From: Flavobacteriales bacterium
Lineage (GTDB): Bacteria; Bacteroidota; Bacteroidia; Flavobacteriales; JABDKJ01
NCBI GenBank assembly: GCA_013002285.1
Contig: JABDKJ010000033.1
Span: 28,410 to 92,409, forward strand
Direction of reading: 5' to 3'
DNA length: 64,000 nt
Program-made: the position numbers and the translations under genes
Notes under the pieces: model-generated
The model's input: only the letters and a program-made list of their open reading frames with translations
What the model was told of the DNA's origin: nothing
Databases searched by the model: none
Shown: piece after piece, positions 27,245 to 36,822 of the stretch
Layout of the letters: every line of letters starts with the position of its first letter
Position numbering within the stretch: position 1 is the stretch's first letter

Positions 27245-29339
27245 TATCTATTTCTCCCCTTTCATTCGCTATCAAGCCTCCCGAATGTATTGTTTGCCCA
27301 CTCAAGGAAATGATGTCATAAGACATGTTCTCTTTTACCCCATCTATATACAACATATTGCTAGCCGGGTTTGGATAAAGGGTTAATCCGATAGCACTCA
27401 ATTCATCTAGGCCTACTAATTCTGCCCACCTCGCTTCAAATTCCTGGAAATACATGTTAGCAATGGTTGCATCATGAATGATCAATGTATTCTCATCATT
27501 TACAGATTCTGCAGAAGAACTCCAATTATGTGACCCAGTGATAACCTGTGGATCTGAACCAGGATTTGCCTGATCTACAATAGCTAACTTATGGTGCAGT
27601 AAGCCGGGCACTCCTTCATGAGATTGAACATCAACACCAGCGGCTAATAGTGCATCATAGTCGGAACCAGTTGTACTCGTATTGTCAATGATCCCTCTTG
27701 GGGTAACAAAGAAAAGATCATTAACTTCCAAGACGGCATCTCTAAGTTCATTGTTCGTGAACACAAAAAGGTTGAATTCAAATGATGCATCTGAAGAAAG
27801 AACAGACTTTTTAATGGCCGCTGTGGTCCCATCAGACGGTGAAAAATACATTTCCACTGGTCTCCCACCTATGATGAAATTATGTGGAGTATTGTTGGCC
27901 TTATCTGGTCCAAACCTTGAATTTGAAAGGTTTGGAACAGGCCCGTCAGAACCCCACATTTCATTGAACTCTAATTGATAAGCTTTTGCCAAAGACTGAT
28001 CCTGAGTAATGATAATGTTATTGTAATCTTGGAACATATCAGTATTGGTCATATTCATTGAGCCTTGGATCACAAATGAATTATCCACGGAATTCGGATC
28101 GACAATAAAAAACTTGTTGTGCATTCCAGAACCCATTCCGTCTGTTCTTTCGACTATAGTAATTCCAGGATCCAAAGAAGACAAACTGATGTTATTGTTT
28201 GACCCTTCTGTGATCACTCTCACTTGTATTCCTGAATTATGTGCATCGTTCAGAGCCCCTACAATATTCAGATTGTTGTTGCTATATACTGCCATATCAA
28301 TAGAAATCTCAGCCATATCCAAATACTTGATTATCGTATCGTGAATATTGCTAGTCCAGACAGCATCTACTCCAGTAGATACTGAAACATCTACAGTATT
28401 GTTAAAGAACACATCCATTGTACCAGACGAGTTTGAAACTGTCGCATAGGCCCCTATGTTCGATTCTATCGTATCTGTTCCTAAGACTGAACAAACAGTG
28501 GCGTAAATGATCGTGCCTGCATCTAAACCAGAAATACTAAGAGTGTGGTCTGTAGTCTGGGTGTTATCATCAATTACGTTGTCCAAAGCATCTGGAGAAA
28601 AACCCCATTTAATGATGGAATTTGAACTCGCATCAGTTAACCAATTAAGTTCAAAACCCGATGTAGTCAAATTTGTTTGTGAAACAGGAGAAACAAAATT
28701 AACAGGAGAATCTGAAATGATGTCAGCCATCGTTCTTGGCAAAAGTTGATAACCGTCATTTGCAGGAACATTAAATGTGAATTGAGATGAGATCGCAGTG
28801 AGTGTGACAGGCCCACCAGGAACTAACTCTCCTATAATGGGATTTCCAGATCTCAAGTAAATAACCCCTGATTCTCCGTTAGAATTAAATTCCCAAGTGG
28901 TACTTGTAAAGCTTTGTCCAGCATTCACGAATACCGCATTCTCGATGGTTACCAATTCTGCTTCAACATTTTCATTTATTTGTGCTGGTGTAATGATCTG
29001 AGGAGTCGGAAGGTCATTCCCTTGACTATCAATACTTACAGCTGTTATGGGGTCTATCTCTAAAAGACCATTGTAGTCCTTTAAAACTCCAGTAATGGTT
29101 ACCTCATCTCCAGGAATGGGTTCAGTCCAAGATGACCAATCTGCTCCGGGATAAGCAGCTATGCCCGCGGTTCCATCTTCAACATATCTTATAGACCCGA
29201 ATTCGTTACCATTGGTTACAATTCCCGTTACCGTTACCGTTGTCCCAATGGCTAAAGACCTCGCTTCAGCAATATCTGCTTGCCCTTTGAATGTTAAGGC
29301 AATTAAAGAACACATTGAAAGAAGGATAAATTTTTTCAT
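27153..29339 (-). CDS. secreted phospholipase-D-superfamily protein with T9SS sorting domain
   Basis: A 728-residue secreted protein. After the signal peptide there is a DUF5689/OB-fold-like domain (about 22-205), a fibronectin type III domain (about 214-300), and a PLD unit with two complete HKD motifs: His407-Lys409-Asp414 in MHNKFFIVD and His582-Lys584-Asp589 in HHKLAIVD, each followed by a GSMNMT or GSHNWS strand. The end is a type A T9SS sorting domain (TLYPNPASNMLYIDG ... LPAALYLLKV). PLD proteins with this layout include phosphodiesterases and nucleases such as Nuc. Third gene of a minus-strand operon, 3 bases after the TonB receptor. Its final ~30 codons overlap the convergent OmpA gene by 92 bases. 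Confidence 0.9.
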   Translation of the reverse strand: MKKFILLSMCSLIALTFKGQADIAEARSLAIGTTVTVTGIVTNGNEFGSIRYVEDGTAGIAAYPGADWSSWTEPIPGDEVTITGVLKDYNGLLEIDPITAVSIDSQGNDLPTPQIITPAQINENVEAELVTIENAVFVNAGQSFTSTTWEFNSNGESGVIYLRSGNPIIGELVPGGPVTLTAISSQFTFNVPANDGYQLLPRTMADIISDSPVNFVSPVSQTNLTTSGFELNWLTDASSNSIIKWGFSPDALDNVIDDNTQTTDHTLSISGLDAGTIIYATVCSVLGTDTIESNIGAYATVSNSSGTMDVFFNNTVDVSVSTGVDAVWTSNIHDTIIKYLDMAEISIDMAVYSNNNLNIVGALNDAHNSGIQVRVITEGSNNNISLSSLDPGITIVERTDGMGSGMHNKFFIVDPNSVDNSFVIQGSMNMTNTDMFQDYNNIIITQDQSLAKAYQLEFNEMWGSDGPVPNLSNSRFGPDKANNTPHNFIIGGRPVEMYFSPSDGTTAAIKKSVLSSDASFEFNLFVFTNNELRDAVLEVNDLFFVTPRGIIDNTSTTGSDYDALLAAGVDVQSHEGVPGLLHHKLAIVDQANPGSDPQVITGSHNWSSSAESVNDENTLIIHDATIANMYFQEFEARWAELVGLDELSAIGLTLYPNPASNMLYIDGVKENMSYDIISLSGQTIHSGGLIANERGEIDITSLPAALYLLKVSLPDHQTFLQGFVKSQY

Positions 29340-29342
29340 TTT

Positions 29343-32174
29343 CTAAAAAGTTAAAGTGAGTGAGGTATTGAACCTCCGGCCTTGACCGAAATAGACTCCG
29401 GCAGACTGTGCATCAAAATTTGTAGCAGATGTGGTGCGTGCAAAACGAACATTATTATCAGCATCACTTACATAAGTTGCATCAAAGGCATTCAATACAC
29501 TTAATCTAAATGAGAACTTATACTTGTCAACCTTGAATTTGTATCCGGCATGTATATCTCCAAATCCATATGCTGGAATTTGCCATGATTCTCTGCCTTC
29601 ATCGTCTCCAACCAATGTACTAGGGTCAAAATCTGAGAAGTATCTATCGAAATAAGTGTATCTGAATTTGATATAGGCCCTTTTACTGATGTCATATTTA
29701 ATGCTTGAACCAAATTGTGTCTGGGCAGCATCTCCAACATGCACCCCTTCTGCATCAAAAGTGATGTTATATCTACTTCCATCCGCGTTGTATACGGGTT
29801 GACCATTTGGCCTATTGAAAAAGACAGTCTTTTTACTATCCCAAATCCAATCTCCAATAGAAACGACACCTTGGATCTCAAGATCTTTAACCGGCTTGTA
29901 AACAAAATCCCATTCAACCCCTAAATGCTTTGCGTTCATTCCAGCAATGTTCACCGTTATCCTACTCTGTGGGTCTTCCGGGTCAGAGATGGTCAAGCCA
30001 CCTGGAAGCGGTCTATTTTTCCAAAAGGTGTAGTATGCATTTATATTCGAACTGAATTTCTGGCTTTTATAAGACCAACCCATTTCAACGGCACTTACCT
30101 TTGAATTCTTTATGTCGGTCAACAGCGTATTGCCAAAATCGAATATGTTATTGAAGTAGGGATTCCTAGAGAGATAACCAAGATTTACAAATCCATTCAC
30201 CCTTTCAGTGAAATTATAATTGAATCCCATTTTTACTGTGGCTCCCCATTTAGAGAACCAATCTAACTGCTGATATTCTGAGCCAGGTGTTTCTGGAGTA
30301 TACCACATTCCTTCATAAAAAACCGAATCTGTGGTTTCTGGTAAAAGACCGTAATCATAAAAAGGTGCAATAGTCGTATCTCCAAGATCGAAGATCTTTG
30401 GTAAATGGTAATCAATACGCTTGTATTGAGACAATGCTCCGGACACATTTACAAATGCAGACCAGTTGTCTTGGGATAATTCAGCCTGAGTATATCCCCC
30501 AAACCATCTTACAAATGAGTCGTTATGATAACCAAACTTATCTCCCTCACGCAGCACTCTGTTATTAATATTCAAATTCCCATCATCGGTTCCCACTTTG
30601 TAATAATCAGCACCAAAAAGATCATGTACTTCTGCATAGTGCTCACCTCTATACCTTCTATAATCAAGCCCAGCAGAAAGGTCTAGACCCTCCTTTACTG
30701 ACCAAGATAATTTTGAAAGTACTCCGTACCAATCATGATTGTTAACAGACCTTCTTAAGAAGGTATCGTCAAAAGCAAAATGCTCCGTGGGATGAATAGC
30801 TGGATCAATATTGGGTCCGACAAAAGGATTGAATTCCAGACCTGTATTAATATCGTATAATTCCTGATAATTCGGTGACCCATCGGGATAATAAGAACGT
30901 GGCGTAAAACCGTTCAATCGTACTCCTCCACCCCTTCCAATGGAAAGATAAGCAATATTGGTAAGTGCCATTTTATCGTTGATCCTCCAGTAATCCCTAA
31001 GGTTGAATTGGGGTTTGTGGTACTCATTCTGCCTATCATTAAACTCTACCGACTTTATATTCTGTTTCATATTGGAGTCATCTAAAGTATAGGTCTCCAA
31101 TTCACCATAATGAGCATTAAAATCGATCCCTAAAGGACCGTCATAATTCAAAACTATACTTGTATCCACGCCATTTTCGATAGCATAATTTGCATCGTAA
31201 AGGGCCATGTTTTCCTTTTGACTTCTTTGTCCATGTTTTTGTGGAGCTCCATAACCATAAAAGCTTATAAGGTGATCTCCTAATTCTTTTTGGACCTTCC
31301 CGTAATAGAAATATCCTTCTGTATCTAATCCATCAACCCAACCATTTCCTCTTTTGTAAGAACCAGCAACGGAGTAGCCCCAGCCATTTTTCAAACGTCC
31401 ACTATTGTAACCGAGTGTAGTTCTTAAAAACCCATTATTTCCAACCTCTTGTTTGAATTTGGTGAATTTCTTTTGGCCGATACCGTCCGTTAAAATATTG
31501 ATCGTACCCCCAACCGAAGGGATAGCGACCTTAGAAGCACCCAGTCCTCTTTGCACTTGCATTGAACTTTGAATAACATCCAGACCAAACCAGTTTGACC
31601 AATATACCCAGCCATTTTCCATATCATTGACAGGTACTCCATCTATCATTACCGCAATGTCTCTTTGCTTGAACCCACGGATCGAAACTCGTGCGTCTCC
31701 GTCTCCTCCACCTTGCTGGGTCGCTTGAATACCTGGTGTGGAGTTCAAAACCATCGGTAAGTCTTGGGACCCAAGTTCCTCTTCTATGAGCTGGATAGGT
31801 ACATTTGTAAAAGCAACAGGGGTCTTACGAGCTATTGCTCTATCACCTACCACCTCGATCTCTGCAAGGGTCTCAAAATTCATGTTGAACGAAACTCTTG
31901 CCTCAGGGGAAGACTCTGAGAGGGTAACAACTTTTATCACTTCTAAATATCCGATATAGGAAACAGACAACTCATATGTCCCGTATGGCAACTCCAAAGA
32001 GAAACGTCCATCAAAATCTGTGGGAACACCTTTTCCTGGTGCATATACTACGTTCGCACCTATCAATGATTCACCTGTAACCTCATCTAAGACGACACCA
32101 GAAACAACTCCGACCTGTGCACTTAGAAATGAGCATGAGAAAAGTAAAAGCGATACGATTGTCGTCCTCAGCAT
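29343..32174 (-). CDS. TonB-dependent outer-membrane receptor
   Basis: A 943-residue receptor: signal peptide, a carboxypeptidase-regulatory-like domain (about 22-100; VSGVVLDEVTGESLIGANV), a TonB-box-like LAEIEVVGD, the plug domain (about 115-230; NSTPGIQATQ, VSIRGFKQRDIAVMIDGVPVND) and a 22-stranded barrel ending in FNTSLTLTF. No SusD partner is nearby, so it is not a standard polysaccharide-utilisation pair. It is flanked by two T9SS-secreted proteins in the same operon, which suggests uptake of a product of extracellular hydrolysis. Confidence 0.94.
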   Translation of the reverse strand: MLRTTIVSLLLFSCSFLSAQVGVVSGVVLDEVTGESLIGANVVYAPGKGVPTDFDGRFSLELPYGTYELSVSYIGYLEVIKVVTLSESSPEARVSFNMNFETLAEIEVVGDRAIARKTPVAFTNVPIQLIEEELGSQDLPMVLNSTPGIQATQQGGGDGDARVSIRGFKQRDIAVMIDGVPVNDMENGWVYWSNWFGLDVIQSSMQVQRGLGASKVAIPSVGGTINILTDGIGQKKFTKFKQEVGNNGFLRTTLGYNSGRLKNGWGYSVAGSYKRGNGWVDGLDTEGYFYYGKVQKELGDHLISFYGYGAPQKHGQRSQKENMALYDANYAIENGVDTSIVLNYDGPLGIDFNAHYGELETYTLDDSNMKQNIKSVEFNDRQNEYHKPQFNLRDYWRINDKMALTNIAYLSIGRGGGVRLNGFTPRSYYPDGSPNYQELYDINTGLEFNPFVGPNIDPAIHPTEHFAFDDTFLRRSVNNHDWYGVLSKLSWSVKEGLDLSAGLDYRRYRGEHYAEVHDLFGADYYKVGTDDGNLNINNRVLREGDKFGYHNDSFVRWFGGYTQAELSQDNWSAFVNVSGALSQYKRIDYHLPKIFDLGDTTIAPFYDYGLLPETTDSVFYEGMWYTPETPGSEYQQLDWFSKWGATVKMGFNYNFTERVNGFVNLGYLSRNPYFNNIFDFGNTLLTDIKNSKVSAVEMGWSYKSQKFSSNINAYYTFWKNRPLPGGLTISDPEDPQSRITVNIAGMNAKHLGVEWDFVYKPVKDLEIQGVVSIGDWIWDSKKTVFFNRPNGQPVYNADGSRYNITFDAEGVHVGDAAQTQFGSSIKYDISKRAYIKFRYTYFDRYFSDFDPSTLVGDDEGRESWQIPAYGFGDIHAGYKFKVDKYKFSFRLSVLNAFDATYVSDADNNVRFARTTSATNFDAQSAGVYFGQGRRFNTSLTLTF

Positions 32175-32193
32175 AAGTATTATTTGGGAGAAA

Positions 32194-33129
32194 TTATTTT
32201 ATGATCAAACGCTTAGTGCTTACCACATTCTCATTTGTTCTGACATTCACCAAATAAATACCTCGCTTCCAATCAGTAGTTTCAATTCTATAATTGCTAT
32301 TCAGATCAGATGGGTCTTTCTCAAACACTTTTTCGCCAGTTATGGCATATATCACAACTTCTGAGATCAGTCCTTCTGAAGAAACCTCAAAGTATCCATT
32401 TTCAGATGGATTAGGGAACAATTCAATTGCCGCGTTGCTATTTATCTCTTCTAATCCTACAGAAGGATCGCAAATGCAACTGTGCGAACCAAGGTTTTCG
32501 AAAGTGTTCGCAGGAAGTGTGTCCCACTCAGCAGTAAGGTCGAATAGAACTGGATTTGTAGCAACACCTAGAGTAACATTCTGCTTTCTGATCAATGTAT
32601 GATTTGCAGACATAAATACCGGCTCATTCATTGAGTTCAGGTATGGCCCCCAACCGTCAGGAAAATCGCTATCTCCTACCTTTCCAAAAAGATCGTAAAC
32701 GACTAGACCTGCCTGTTGAACATCTAGAAGCATTACTGCATCGTTGCCATTAAAATACATACATTCTGCACCGTCATTATAATCTGGGTTAGCAAATGTA
32801 TCTGTTACCAATTGCAACTCGTCCCAAACTGGTGCATCGAAACCAGTTCCTGTTGAATCTCTTTTGTCCAATACAACCACGTAAGTATCATAAGGCATCA
32901 AAGTACCTTGAAGATCTACAGCATTACTCGGATTTTGATCTTGATTTGCAAATCTCACTAAACCGTATGGAGCCATGTCTATGGGGTTTGGGCTTGCGTT
33001 ATATACCTCAATCGCCTTATTATTTGACCATCCTTCCACGTATTCTGAAATGATGATGCCATCACAGCCTTGAGCAGTTAAAACAGCAGAAAAAGAAAGG
33101 GTTACAATAGAGAGTAATAGTGTTTTCAT
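32194..33129 (-). CDS. T9SS-secreted lamin-tail-domain protein
   Basis: A 311-residue secreted protein with signal peptide MKTLLLSIVTLSFSAVLTAQ, a lamin-tail domain (about 22-215; GIIISEYVEGWSNNKAIEVYN, NGNDAVMLL) and a T9SS C-terminal sorting domain (LFPNPSENGYFEV ... GIYLVNV). Cysteines at SCICDP may form a disulfide. Lamin-tail domains often accompany secreted nucleases and phosphatases in Bacteroidota. First gene of the three-gene operon, 19 bases before the receptor gene. Confidence 0.88.
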   Translation of the reverse strand: MKTLLLSIVTLSFSAVLTAQGCDGIIISEYVEGWSNNKAIEVYNASPNPIDMAPYGLVRFANQDQNPSNAVDLQGTLMPYDTYVVVLDKRDSTGTGFDAPVWDELQLVTDTFANPDYNDGAECMYFNGNDAVMLLDVQQAGLVVYDLFGKVGDSDFPDGWGPYLNSMNEPVFMSANHTLIRKQNVTLGVATNPVLFDLTAEWDTLPANTFENLGSHSCICDPSVGLEEINSNAAIELFPNPSENGYFEVSSEGLISEVVIYAITGEKVFEKDPSDLNSNYRIETTDWKRGIYLVNVRTNENVVSTKRLIIK

Positions 33130-33148
33130 GTCTTTATAAATTAGACCA

Positions 33149-33156
33149 CAAATTTA
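33149..33156 (-). promoter_or_regulatory. -7 box (TAAATTTG) for the lamin-tail/TonB/PLD operon
   Basis: An exact TAnnTTTG match on the minus strand, 19 bases before the start codon of the lamin-tail gene. No clear TTG -33 element is seen at the expected distance, where a direct repeat lies instead, so the promoter may be activator-dependent. Confidence 0.5.
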
Positions 33157-33157
33157 C

Positions 33158-33204
33158 AATTAAATAAGTCTATTAAGTGTTAATTTAGAATTAAATAAGT
33201 CCAT
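33158..33204. repeat. pair of 16-base direct repeats upstream of the operon
   Basis: AATTAAATAAGTCYAT occurs at 33158-33173 and 33189-33204 with 15 of 16 bases identical and a 31-base period, close to three helical turns. The pair begins two bases upstream of the minus-strand -7 box and covers the -33 region. This geometry suggests a regulator-binding site. Confidence 0.45.
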
Positions 33205-33294
33205 AGTTCAAAACCATTTTAGGTCTATGTTGATATTCCAAAGAGAGACCTCAAATGTTTTGATCTGTTATATTAGCCCACCATTTAACAAAGA

Positions 33295-34005
33295 TTGAAC
33301 GACTCACTGGTCATCATACCTACTTACAACGAAAAAGAGAATATCGAAAAGATCATTCGAAAGGTTATTTCCATGGATGAAAAGTTCGACATTCTAGTCG
33401 TAGACGATGGCTCTCCAGATGGCACCGGGAATATCGTCAAAACACTGCAAGAAGAATTCTCTGAGCTCAACATTCTTGAACGAACTGAAAAAAATGGCTT
33501 GGGCTCGGCATATATCGCTGGTTTTAAATGGGCCCTTGAAAAAGGCTACAAATACATTTTTGAAATGGATGCCGATTTTTCACATGACCCCGAAGATCTT
33601 AAACGACTACGACAAGCATGTAAAGATGGTGCAGACATGAGCATAGGATCTAGGTATGTGAAGGGAGGTAGTATCTCAAATTGGCCCTTGATCAGGTTGA
33701 TGATCAGTTATTTTGGGTCGATGTATGCCCGATCGGTCTTATGGATGGGCATAAAAGATACTACTGCTGGTTTCAAATGTTACACCAATAAAGTATTGAG
33801 CGCCATATCTTTAGACAAAGTGAAATTCGTTGGCTACGCATTTCAAATAGAGATGAAATATAGAGCTTATAAAAAGGGATTCAAGATCGTAGAAGTTCCG
33901 ATCACATTCAAGGATAGGACTGAAGGACGATCGAAAATGGGAGCAGGTATAATGAAAGAAGGATTTCTAGGGGTCCTGAAACTGAGAATTTCAAATTTGG
34001 GTTGA
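33295..34005 (+). CDS. polyprenol monophosphomannose synthase (family 2 glycosyltransferase)
   Basis: A 236-residue cytoplasmic GT2 enzyme of the dolichol-phosphate-mannose synthase type. Motifs are IIPTYNEKENIEKII, the nucleotide-binding DDGSPDGTG, the metal-binding EMDADFSHDP and a GSRYVKGG stretch. It has no C-terminal membrane helix and so is the short bacterial form. Start is TTG at 33295; the next methionine would remove the PTYNE motif. It is followed by dihydroorotase and DUF4296 genes, a gene order common in Bacteroidota. Confidence 0.93.
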   Translation: MNDSLVIIPTYNEKENIEKIIRKVISMDEKFDILVVDDGSPDGTGNIVKTLQEEFSELNILERTEKNGLGSAYIAGFKWALEKGYKYIFEMDADFSHDPEDLKRLRQACKDGADMSIGSRYVKGGSISNWPLIRLMISYFGSMYARSVLWMGIKDTTAGFKCYTNKVLSAISLDKVKFVGYAFQIEMKYRAYKKGFKIVEVPITFKDRTEGRSKMGAGIMKEGFLGVLKLRISNLG

Positions 34006-34006
34006 T

Positions 34007-35338
34007 ATGGGAACAGTCATAAAAAATGCAAGGATCATCAATGAAGGAGAAGACTTCAAGGGATCTGTTCTGATTGAGAATGATAGGATCAAAAAGATCT
34101 ATACCGATGAGGAATTACCAAGTGGGCATCAAGAAATAAATGCCGAAGGAAAAATTTTAATGCCCGGAGTTATAGATGATCAGGTCCATTTTCGTGAACC
34201 TGGCTTAACGCATAAAGGAGAGATCTATACAGAAGCAAAAGCAGCTGTAGCTGGGGGGTGCACTACGTTTATGGAGATGCCGAACACTATTCCTCAAACG
34301 CTGGACCAAGGTCTCCTAGAGCAAAAGTATGAGCGCGCAAGCGAAGTATCTCTGGCTAATTTCTCTTTTTATATGGGTGCTTCAAATGATAATTTAGATG
34401 AGGTACTCAAGACCAATGGAAAGAATGTTTGTGGCGTAAAGGTCTTTATGGGCAGCTCAACGGGAAATATGCTTGTGGATGAACCAAAGACCCTTGAAGG
34501 CCTTTTTAAAGAATGCCCACTGATCATCGCTTCGCATTGCGAACATGAACCTAGCATTCGAAAAAACCTTGCCGACCATGTAGCAAAATACGGTGATGAC
34601 ATTCCTATTGAATTGCACCCTGTTATTCGAGATACTGAAGCGTGTTATAGATCAAGTTCTACTGCGGCAGAATTAGCTTCAAAGTTCGGAGCTCGCATTC
34701 ACATCTTGCACATCAGCACAGCCAAGGAAGTTGGAATATTTGAAAAAGGAACAAATTACAAGGATAAAAAGATCACGGCCGAAGCTTGTGTTCATCACCT
34801 AACATTCACTGATGCCGAATACGCTACGAAAAAAACTTTCATAAAATGGAATCCCGCTGTAAAAAGCCAAGCTGATCAAGATGCCATTTGGGAAGGTTTA
34901 CTTGAAGACAGAATTGATGTTGTGGCAACTGACCATGCACCACATACCATTGAAGAAAAAACTAATGTGTATACCAAAGCCCCTTCAGGTGGACCACTCA
35001 TTCAACATAGTTTGGCAGCAATGATGCAGCATGTGAAGAACAACAAACTCAGCATGGAACAATTGGTAACGAAAATGTGTCACAGACCTGCAGAACTCTT
35101 TCAAATAAAAGAAAGGGGTTTTATTCGAGAGGGATATTTCGCTGATCTGGTATTAGTGGAAGAAGCTGTATGGAAAGTTAGTAAAGACAACATTTTATAT
35201 AAGTGTGGCTGGTCTCCATTCGAAGAACACAATTTCGAACATCGCGTTAGCCACACTTTTGTCAATGGACATCTCGTTTATAACAATGGCGAATTTGATC
35301 AAAGGAAAAAAGGAGAGCGCGTGCTATTCGAAAGATGA
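34007..35338 (+). CDS. pyrC: dihydroorotase
   Basis: A 443-residue enzyme of pyrimidine biosynthesis that cyclises carbamoyl-aspartate. Motifs present: MPGVIDDQVHFREPGLTH near the start, AAVAGGCTTFMEMPNT, KVFMGSSTGN, HILHIS and the catalytic-Asp block VVATDHAPHT. The usual first histidine of the HxH metal motif is Gln59 (DQVHFR instead of DPHVHFR). I recall this substitution in other Bacteroidota dihydroorotases, so it is probably lineage-typical. Starts one base after the mannosyltransferase and overlaps the DUF4296 gene by four bases. Confidence 0.94.
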   Translation: MGTVIKNARIINEGEDFKGSVLIENDRIKKIYTDEELPSGHQEINAEGKILMPGVIDDQVHFREPGLTHKGEIYTEAKAAVAGGCTTFMEMPNTIPQTLDQGLLEQKYERASEVSLANFSFYMGASNDNLDEVLKTNGKNVCGVKVFMGSSTGNMLVDEPKTLEGLFKECPLIIASHCEHEPSIRKNLADHVAKYGDDIPIELHPVIRDTEACYRSSSTAAELASKFGARIHILHISTAKEVGIFEKGTNYKDKKITAEACVHHLTFTDAEYATKKTFIKWNPAVKSQADQDAIWEGLLEDRIDVVATDHAPHTIEEKTNVYTKAPSGGPLIQHSLAAMMQHVKNNKLSMEQLVTKMCHRPAELFQIKERGFIREGYFADLVLVEEAVWKVSKDNILYKCGWSPFEEHNFEHRVSHTFVNGHLVYNNGEFDQRKKGERVLFER

Positions 35339-35715
35339 AAAAAGTCATATACATAATTGCACTGATCTTGATTTCTTGTGGAGACAACAATAAGATCCCT
35401 CCCGAAGTGATCCCCAAAGACAAATTCACAGATATCCTTTTCGATATAGAGATCATAGATGCCATACATACTCAGAAAAATGCAGGAGTTGCGAAAAATG
35501 ATATTGAGAGTTTGGAGCGATACAATCTTGTATTTGAAACCAATAAAGTGAGCCAAAAGGAATTTCAAGACTCCTTTGAATTCTATCAAAAAGAGCCAAA
35601 TCATATGATGGAAATATCTGATTCTCTTATCGCACGTCTTATCAGAGAAGAAGCAAAAGTGAGTGAGGAATTAAGAAAGAAAAGGTGGCGTACTAAAAGT
35701 GAAAAGACTCAATAA
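35335..35715 (+). CDS. DUF4296 lipoprotein
   Basis: A 126-residue protein with a lipoprotein signal (MKKVIYIIALILISCG, Cys15) and the DUF4296 opening IPPEVIPKDKFTDILFDIEIIDAIH. The rest is predicted helical and charged. Family role unknown; it almost always follows dihydroorotase in Bacteroidota. Its ATG overlaps the dihydroorotase stop by four bases and its 3' end overlaps the convergent epimerase by seven. Confidence 0.88.
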   Translation: MKKVIYIIALILISCGDNNKIPPEVIPKDKFTDILFDIEIIDAIHTQKNAGVAKNDIESLERYNLVFETNKVSQKEFQDSFEFYQKEPNHMMEISDSLIARLIREEAKVSEELRKKRWRTKSEKTQ

Positions 35716-36719
35716 AGGATCTGTTTATAAAATTCTGCAAAGTATTGAATTGATCTTGCGGCAGTTGGATACTCGATGTCAATATATCTTGAAAGCTTGG
35801 AGTTATCGTATTCAAATTCTGCTTGTGCACTTTTCATGTTTTCTTTGCTTACAAAAGTCTTAATTCCAATTGCTGATAGGACTTCCGAAACATTTCCGAT
35901 CAAATTCATCATCCATTTATTTGCCTCTTTTTGAGGAGCCTTTTCATTCATGGCAGTTGCTATTTTCGTAAATATCTCTTTGTAAGTCAGATTCTCAGCA
36001 GAAAGGATAAATCGCTCTTTCCAGACTTCCTTTTGCATCAATAAAAGAGCAGCTTCTGAGATAGTCCTTACATCTACGATAGCATTTTTACCTGGGCCAT
36101 AATACTTCATGCCCTTCTTCACCTGATAGAAAAACTGCCCCGTGCTTTCGTATGGCCTTCCCGCTCCAATAATGAGAGACGGGCAAAGGATCACAGCATT
36201 CAACCCCTCTTCGATACCCCGCCATACTTCCATTTCTGCAAAATATTTTGAACTGCCATAGTTATTGCTTTGTTCTTCTTCACTTCTTTCACTTTCCTCA
36301 GTGGTTGGACCATCAGAAGCAGATCTGCCCAAAGTGGCTACAGAGCTGATGTAACAAAACCTTTCGACCCCCTCGTCTAGAGCTGCATTGACTATATTGG
36401 CTGTTCCTTCGACATTGGTCTCCATGAGTAGCTCACGATCTTCCTTTTTAAATGAAACCAACGCTCCAGCATGGTACAACTCACTGCAACCTCTCATTCC
36501 ATCTTTGAGGCTAACTATATCTCTTAAGTCTCCTTCAACCCAAGTGATCTTTTTGAAAAGTGTGTCCCCTTCATTTTCATTATAAAACTGAAATACTTTT
36601 CGTGGGATCTCAAGATCACTTGTACTCCTTTTCAAAGCTCGAACATCCCTACCCTTTTTTAGAAGATCGTAAAGGATCCGAATTCCAACTATACCTGTTC
36701 CTCCTGTAACAAAGATCAT
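35709..36719 (-). CDS. NAD-dependent epimerase/dehydratase family protein
   Basis: A 336-residue extended short-chain dehydrogenase. The nucleotide motif is TGGTGIVG (GxxGxxG) at residues 5-12 and the catalytic YxxxK is YGSSK in NNYGSSKYFAE, with an upstream CYISSVATLG serine. Substrate may be a nucleotide sugar, a dihydroflavonol-like or a sterol-like compound; nothing nearby decides. Converges on DUF4296 with a seven-base overlap. Confidence 0.9.
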   Translation of the reverse strand: MIFVTGGTGIVGIRILYDLLKKGRDVRALKRSTSDLEIPRKVFQFYNENEGDTLFKKITWVEGDLRDIVSLKDGMRGCSELYHAGALVSFKKEDRELLMETNVEGTANIVNAALDEGVERFCYISSVATLGRSASDGPTTEESERSEEEQSNNYGSSKYFAEMEVWRGIEEGLNAVILCPSLIIGAGRPYESTGQFFYQVKKGMKYYGPGKNAIVDVRTISEAALLLMQKEVWKERFILSAENLTYKEIFTKIATAMNEKAPQKEANKWMMNLIGNVSEVLSAIGIKTFVSKENMKSAQAEFEYDNSKLSRYIDIEYPTAARSIQYFAEFYKQILY

Positions 36720-36785
36720 GAACGAATGTACATAATTGAGTATGTCATCAAAAAATCTTATTCCAATATTAAACTATGCGGTATC

Positions 36786-36793
36786 TAATTTTG
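36786..36793 (+). promoter_or_regulatory. -7 box (TAATTTTG) for alanine dehydrogenase
   Basis: An exact TAnnTTTG match 29 bases before the start codon, in the divergent region between the epimerase gene and ald. No TTG lies at the expected -33 distance. Confidence 0.42.
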
Positions 36794-36822
36794 TATCTTC
36801 ATTTTTTGGCAACTAACAATAC

